NCBI GenBank assembly: GCA_913060595.1
Contig: CAJXSA010000184.1
Coordinates: 1-7,483 of the forward strand
From: an uncultured Ignavibacteria bacterium
GTDB taxonomy: Bacteria; Bacteroidota; Ignavibacteria; SZUA-365
DNA: 7,483 bases
Direction: 5' to 3'
Shown one piece after another: positions 5,349-7,483 of the stretch. Position numbers and translations under genes: made by a program. Position 1 is the stretch's first letter; each line of letters starts with the position of its first letter. Below the pieces are notes generated by a model. It was not told where the DNA came from and did not search any database. It worked only from the letters and a program-made list of their open reading frames with translations.

Positions 5349-6905
5349 ATGGCAATCGAAGACAAGATCAAAGAACTTCTTCAGAAGCGCGAAGAGGCCA
5401 GGATGGGTGGCGGCGAGAAGCGCATCGAGTCGCAGCACGCCAAGGGCAAGCTGACGGCGCGTGAGCGTCTCGAGCTGCTGCTCGACGACGGCAGTTTCGA
5501 GGAATTCGACATGTTCGTCAGCCACCGCTGCATCGATTTCGGTCTCGAGAATGAGGCCTATCTCTCTGACGGCGTGGTCACGGGCTACGGCACGATAGAC
5601 GGCCGCCTCGTGTATGTGTTCTCGCAGGACTTCACCGTGTTCGGCGGCTCGCTTTCCGAGATGTACGCCCGGAAAATCTGCAAGATCATGGACATGGCGA
5701 TGAAGGCCGGTGCGCCGGTGATCGGACTCAATGACTCCGGCGGCGCGCGCATACAGGAGGGTGTGAAAAGCCTGGGCGGGTACGCCGATATTTTCGAGCG
5801 GAACATTCTCGCCTCCGGCGTCATCCCGCAGATCTCCGGCGTGTTCGGACCCTGCGCCGGTGGTGCGGTGTATTCACCGGCCATCACGGATTTCATCCTG
5901 ATGACCAAGGAGACGAGCTACATGTTCGTCACCGGCCCGAAGGTGGTCAAGTCCGTCACCAACGAGGACGTTACCACCGAGGAGCTGGGCGGCGCGAGCA
6001 TACACACCGCGAAGTCCGGCGTGGCGCATTTCGCCTGTGACGACGACCAGGAGCAGATCGCCATCATTCGCAAGCTGATCAGCTTCATTCCGCAGAACAA
6101 TATGGAAGAGGCGCCGCGGATCGAAAGCAACGATCCGATCGACCGTCTCGAGGACATGCTCAACGACATCATCCCGGAGAATCCCAACAAGCCGTATGAC
6201 ATGAAGGAAGTCATTCACGCGGTGGTGGACAACGGGGAGTTCCTCGAAGTGCAGCGCAACTACGCGCCGAATCTCATCGTGGGTTTCGCGCGCTTCAACG
6301 GGCAGTCCGTGGGCATCGTGGCCAATCAGCCGAGCTACCTGGCCGGCGTGCTGGACATCAACTGCTCGAAGAAGGGCGCACGCTTCATCCGTTTCTGTGA
6401 TGCTTTCAACATTCCCATCGTGACACTGGTGGACGTTCCCGGCTTCCTCCCGGGCACGGCGCAGGAGTACGGCGGCATCATCAGCAACGGCGCGAAGCTG
6501 CTCTTCGCCTACGGTGAAGCCACGGTGCCGAAAGTCACCATCATCCTGCGCAAGGCCTACGGCGGCGCCTACGATGTGATGGGCTCCAAGCATCTGCGCG
6601 GCGATCTCAACTACGCCTGGCCGACGGCGGAGATCGCGGTCATGGGACCGCGCGGCGCCATCGAAGTGCTGTACGGACGCGAACTGTCGAAGAAGGATTC
6701 CGAGCAGCGCGGGCAGTTCATCTCCATGATGGAAGACGAGTACCGCAAGAAATTCGCGACGCCCTATGTCGCAGCGAAATACGGTTACATCGACGATGTG
6801 ATCGAACCGCGCAACACGCGCTTCCGCATCATCCGTGCGCTGCAGAGCCTGAGCACGAAGCGGGATTCGCTGCCGATGAAAAAGCACAGCAACATTCCGC
6901 TGTAA
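5349..6905 (+). CDS. mmdA: Methylmalonyl-CoA decarboxylase / acyl-CoA carboxylase carboxyltransferase subunit
   Basis: A 518-residue cytoplasmic carboxyltransferase that moves CO2 between (methyl)malonyl-CoA and biotin on a partner protein. It has the two crotonase-fold halves of the family. The first contains NDSGGARIQEG and the oxyanion loop GPCAGGAVYSPA with G171/G172, followed by MFVTGPKVVKSVTNEDVTTEELGG. The second contains VDVPGFLPGTAQEYGG and the oxyanion loop AYGGAYDVMGSKHLRGD with G405/G406 and D409. The C-terminus ends in the classic YGYIDDVIEPRNTR ... KKHSNIPL block. Length matches MmdA/PccB (about 510-520). ATG 5349 is preferred, with AAGGA 10 bases upstream; MAIEDKIKELLQKREEA is a normal family N-terminus. 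A GTG at 5295 is in frame but falls in the leader hairpin. Sequence alone does not separate MmdA from propionyl-CoA carboxylase beta. The OadG-like and biotin-carrier genes directly after it favour a Na+-pumping decarboxylase complex. First gene of its operon. Confidence 0.92.
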   Translation: MAIEDKIKELLQKREEARMGGGEKRIESQHAKGKLTARERLELLLDDGSFEEFDMFVSHRCIDFGLENEAYLSDGVVTGYGTIDGRLVYVFSQDFTVFGGSLSEMYARKICKIMDMAMKAGAPVIGLNDSGGARIQEGVKSLGGYADIFERNILASGVIPQISGVFGPCAGGAVYSPAITDFILMTKETSYMFVTGPKVVKSVTNEDVTTEELGGASIHTAKSGVAHFACDDDQEQIAIIRKLISFIPQNNMEEAPRIESNDPIDRLEDMLNDIIPENPNKPYDMKEVIHAVVDNGEFLEVQRNYAPNLIVGFARFNGQSVGIVANQPSYLAGVLDINCSKKGARFIRFCDAFNIPIVTLVDVPGFLPGTAQEYGGIISNGAKLLFAYGEATVPKVTIILRKAYGGAYDVMGSKHLRGDLNYAWPTAEIAVMGPRGAIEVLYGRELSKKDSEQRGQFISMMEDEYRKKFATPYVAAKYGYIDDVIEPRNTRFRIIRALQSLSTKRDSLPMKKHSNIPL

Positions 6906-6910
6906 GGAGG
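6905..6910 (+). promoter_or_regulatory. Strong ribosome binding site for the OadG-like gene
   Basis: AGGAGG begins on the last base of the mmdA stop codon and ends 4 bases before the ATG at 6915. It supports that ATG over the internal in-frame ATG at residue 26 and implies tight coupling to mmdA translation. Confidence 0.75.
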
Positions 6911-6914
6911 GACT

Positions 6915-7343
6915 ATGCTGGCACAGAGCACACTCAGCGGCGCCGCCGCGCAGCAGGCCGACACGCTGCAGGCATGGGGGCGCACAGGAATGGACAGCAT
7001 CATCGCGGGCGACGGCATCATGATCGCCATCGTCGGCGTGATCATCGTATTCGCATCCCTGACCATCATCTCCCTGCTCATTCGTCTGCTCAAACGACTC
7101 GCATCGATGAAAAAAGCGCGCGGGGAGGAGGCTGCGTCCGATGAACGGCTTCCCGTGAAGAACGGGGTCTCGGGCGAAGTCGTGGCGGCGATCGCCACCG
7201 CGCTGCAGTATCACCTGTTCGAGCTGCACGACGACGAGCGCACCATCATCACCATAAAGAAAGTGTCGCGTCCCTATTCCCCGTGGAGCTCGAAGCTGTA
7301 CGGCATGACGCCCACTCCCTACACCAAGATTTCGAAACGCTGA
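6915..7343 (+). CDS. oadG: OadG-family membrane subunit (gamma/delta) of a Na+-pumping decarboxylase
   Basis: A 142-residue single-span membrane protein expected to tether the carboxyltransferase and biotin carrier to the membrane-embedded beta subunit. An N-terminal segment of about 34 residues precedes one transmembrane helix (residues about 35-59, containing GVIIVFASLTIISLLIRLL), then a charged linker KRLASMKKARGEE. The C-terminal soluble part reads SGEVVAAIATALQYHLFELHDDE (87-109) and then RPYSPWSSKLYG (119-130), as in the longer OadG/MmdD-like subunits that accompany MmdA. It is longer than the ~80-residue enterobacterial OadG because of this C-terminal domain. It starts 9 bases after the mmdA stop behind a strong AGGAGG, and is followed after 17 bases by the biotin-carrier gene. 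In a methylmalonyl-CoA decarboxylase this subunit would be called MmdD (delta). The family call is firm; the exact complex is inferred from context. Confidence 0.87.
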   Translation: MLAQSTLSGAAAQQADTLQAWGRTGMDSIIAGDGIMIAIVGVIIVFASLTIISLLIRLLKRLASMKKARGEEAASDERLPVKNGVSGEVVAAIATALQYHLFELHDDERTIITIKKVSRPYSPWSSKLYGMTPTPYTKISKR

Positions 7344-7360
7344 CCGAGGTAGCAGGATCA

Positions 7361-7483
7361 ATGGACTCCAATCGCAAATTCTCCATAAAAATTCACGGCA
7401 ACGATTACGCCGTGGAAATCAAGAAAGTCGATCACGGCATGGCTTCCGTCGAAGTGAACGGGACGGTGTACGAAGTGCAGTAC
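7361..7483 (+). CDS. mmdC: Biotin carboxyl carrier subunit, N-terminal part (cut by window edge)
   Basis: Only the first 41 codons are present and the frame is still open at the right edge. The residues KFSIKIHGNDYAVEIKKV, then ASVEVNGTVYEVQY, match the N-terminal beta-rich segment that opens biotin-carrier subunits of oxaloacetate/methylmalonyl-CoA decarboxylases ('KFKITVNGKTYEVEVEEV ... YEVEV'). The biotinylation motif (AMKM) and the Pro/Ala linker would lie beyond the window. ATG 7361 is preceded by AGGA (3 bases away) and GAGGT (10 bases away), and lies 17 bases after the OadG-like stop, so it is operonic. Short length limits certainty, but position and pattern agree. Confidence 0.75.
   Translation, partial: MDSNRKFSIKIHGNDYAVEIKKVDHGMASVEVNGTVYEVQY

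Noticed and set aside
5121..5525. 134-residue minus-strand open frame overlapping the intergenic region and the start of mmdA
   Set aside because: Two-thirds of it is antisense to mmdA and the rest is AT-rich regulatory DNA. No domain or ribosome binding site is visible.
5874..7361. 495-residue minus-strand open frame antisense to mmdA and oadG
   Set aside because: It mirrors two strongly recognised plus-strand genes. Its composition (His/Arg/Val/Asp-rich) is that of an antisense shadow in GC-rich DNA.
1..7483. Mobile elements, CRISPR arrays, tRNA or rRNA genes
   Set aside because: No transposase, regularly spaced direct repeats, cloverleaf-like segment or rRNA motif was seen. The region is ordinary chromosomal operons.

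Overview
The window is GC-rich (roughly 60% by eye), tightly packed protein-coding DNA. It looks like a Gram-negative bacterium, most likely from the Bacteroidota/Chlorobiota (FCB) side. The clues are a small signal-peptide-bearing outer-membrane beta-barrel protein, a methylmalonyl-CoA decarboxylase-type operon in the order carboxyltransferase / OadG-like / biotin carrier, and a promoter candidate matching the Bacteroidota consensus (TTTG-N~20-TAnnTTTG). The phylum is an inference; no rRNA or other marker is present.

Layout, left to right. (1) Bases 2-619, + strand: C-terminal part of a sodium:solute symporter (SSS family), followed by a strong rho-independent terminator (646-673). (2) Bases 814-1401, + strand: a monocistronic secreted beta-barrel-like protein with its own sigma70-like promoter at 684-712. 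(3) Bases 4969 down to 1420, - strand: a three-gene operon of a flippase-like membrane protein (LPG_synthase_TM/UPF0104 family), an Old Yellow Enzyme-type flavin oxidoreductase and a GT4-type glycosyltransferase. The last two are translationally coupled by a 1-base stop/start overlap. Its 3' end converges on the beta-barrel gene with only 18 bases between stop codons. (4) Bases 4970-5348: a 379-base divergent intergenic region, AT-rich on its right side and containing several inverted repeats and a plausible promoter. (5) Bases 5349 to the right edge, + strand: carboxyltransferase subunit (mmdA-like), OadG-like membrane subunit, and the first 41 codons of a biotin-carrier-type subunit. The operon runs out of the window, and a sodium-translocating beta subunit would be expected downstream.

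Functionally, the right-hand operon most likely encodes a biotin-dependent, Na+-pumping (methyl)malonyl-CoA decarboxylase, or an acyl-CoA carboxylase sharing those subunits, and so links propionate/methylmalonyl-CoA metabolism to the sodium gradient. The symporter at the left edge would use that gradient, although the two are not in one operon. The minus-strand operon looks like envelope or glycolipid metabolism (glycosyltransferase plus flippase-like protein) with an unexpected ene-reductase-type flavoenzyme between the two. I see no mobile element, CRISPR array, tRNA or rRNA. The least ordinary parts are the inverted-repeat cluster in the divergent intergenic region and the flippase-like/OYE/glycosyltransferase grouping.
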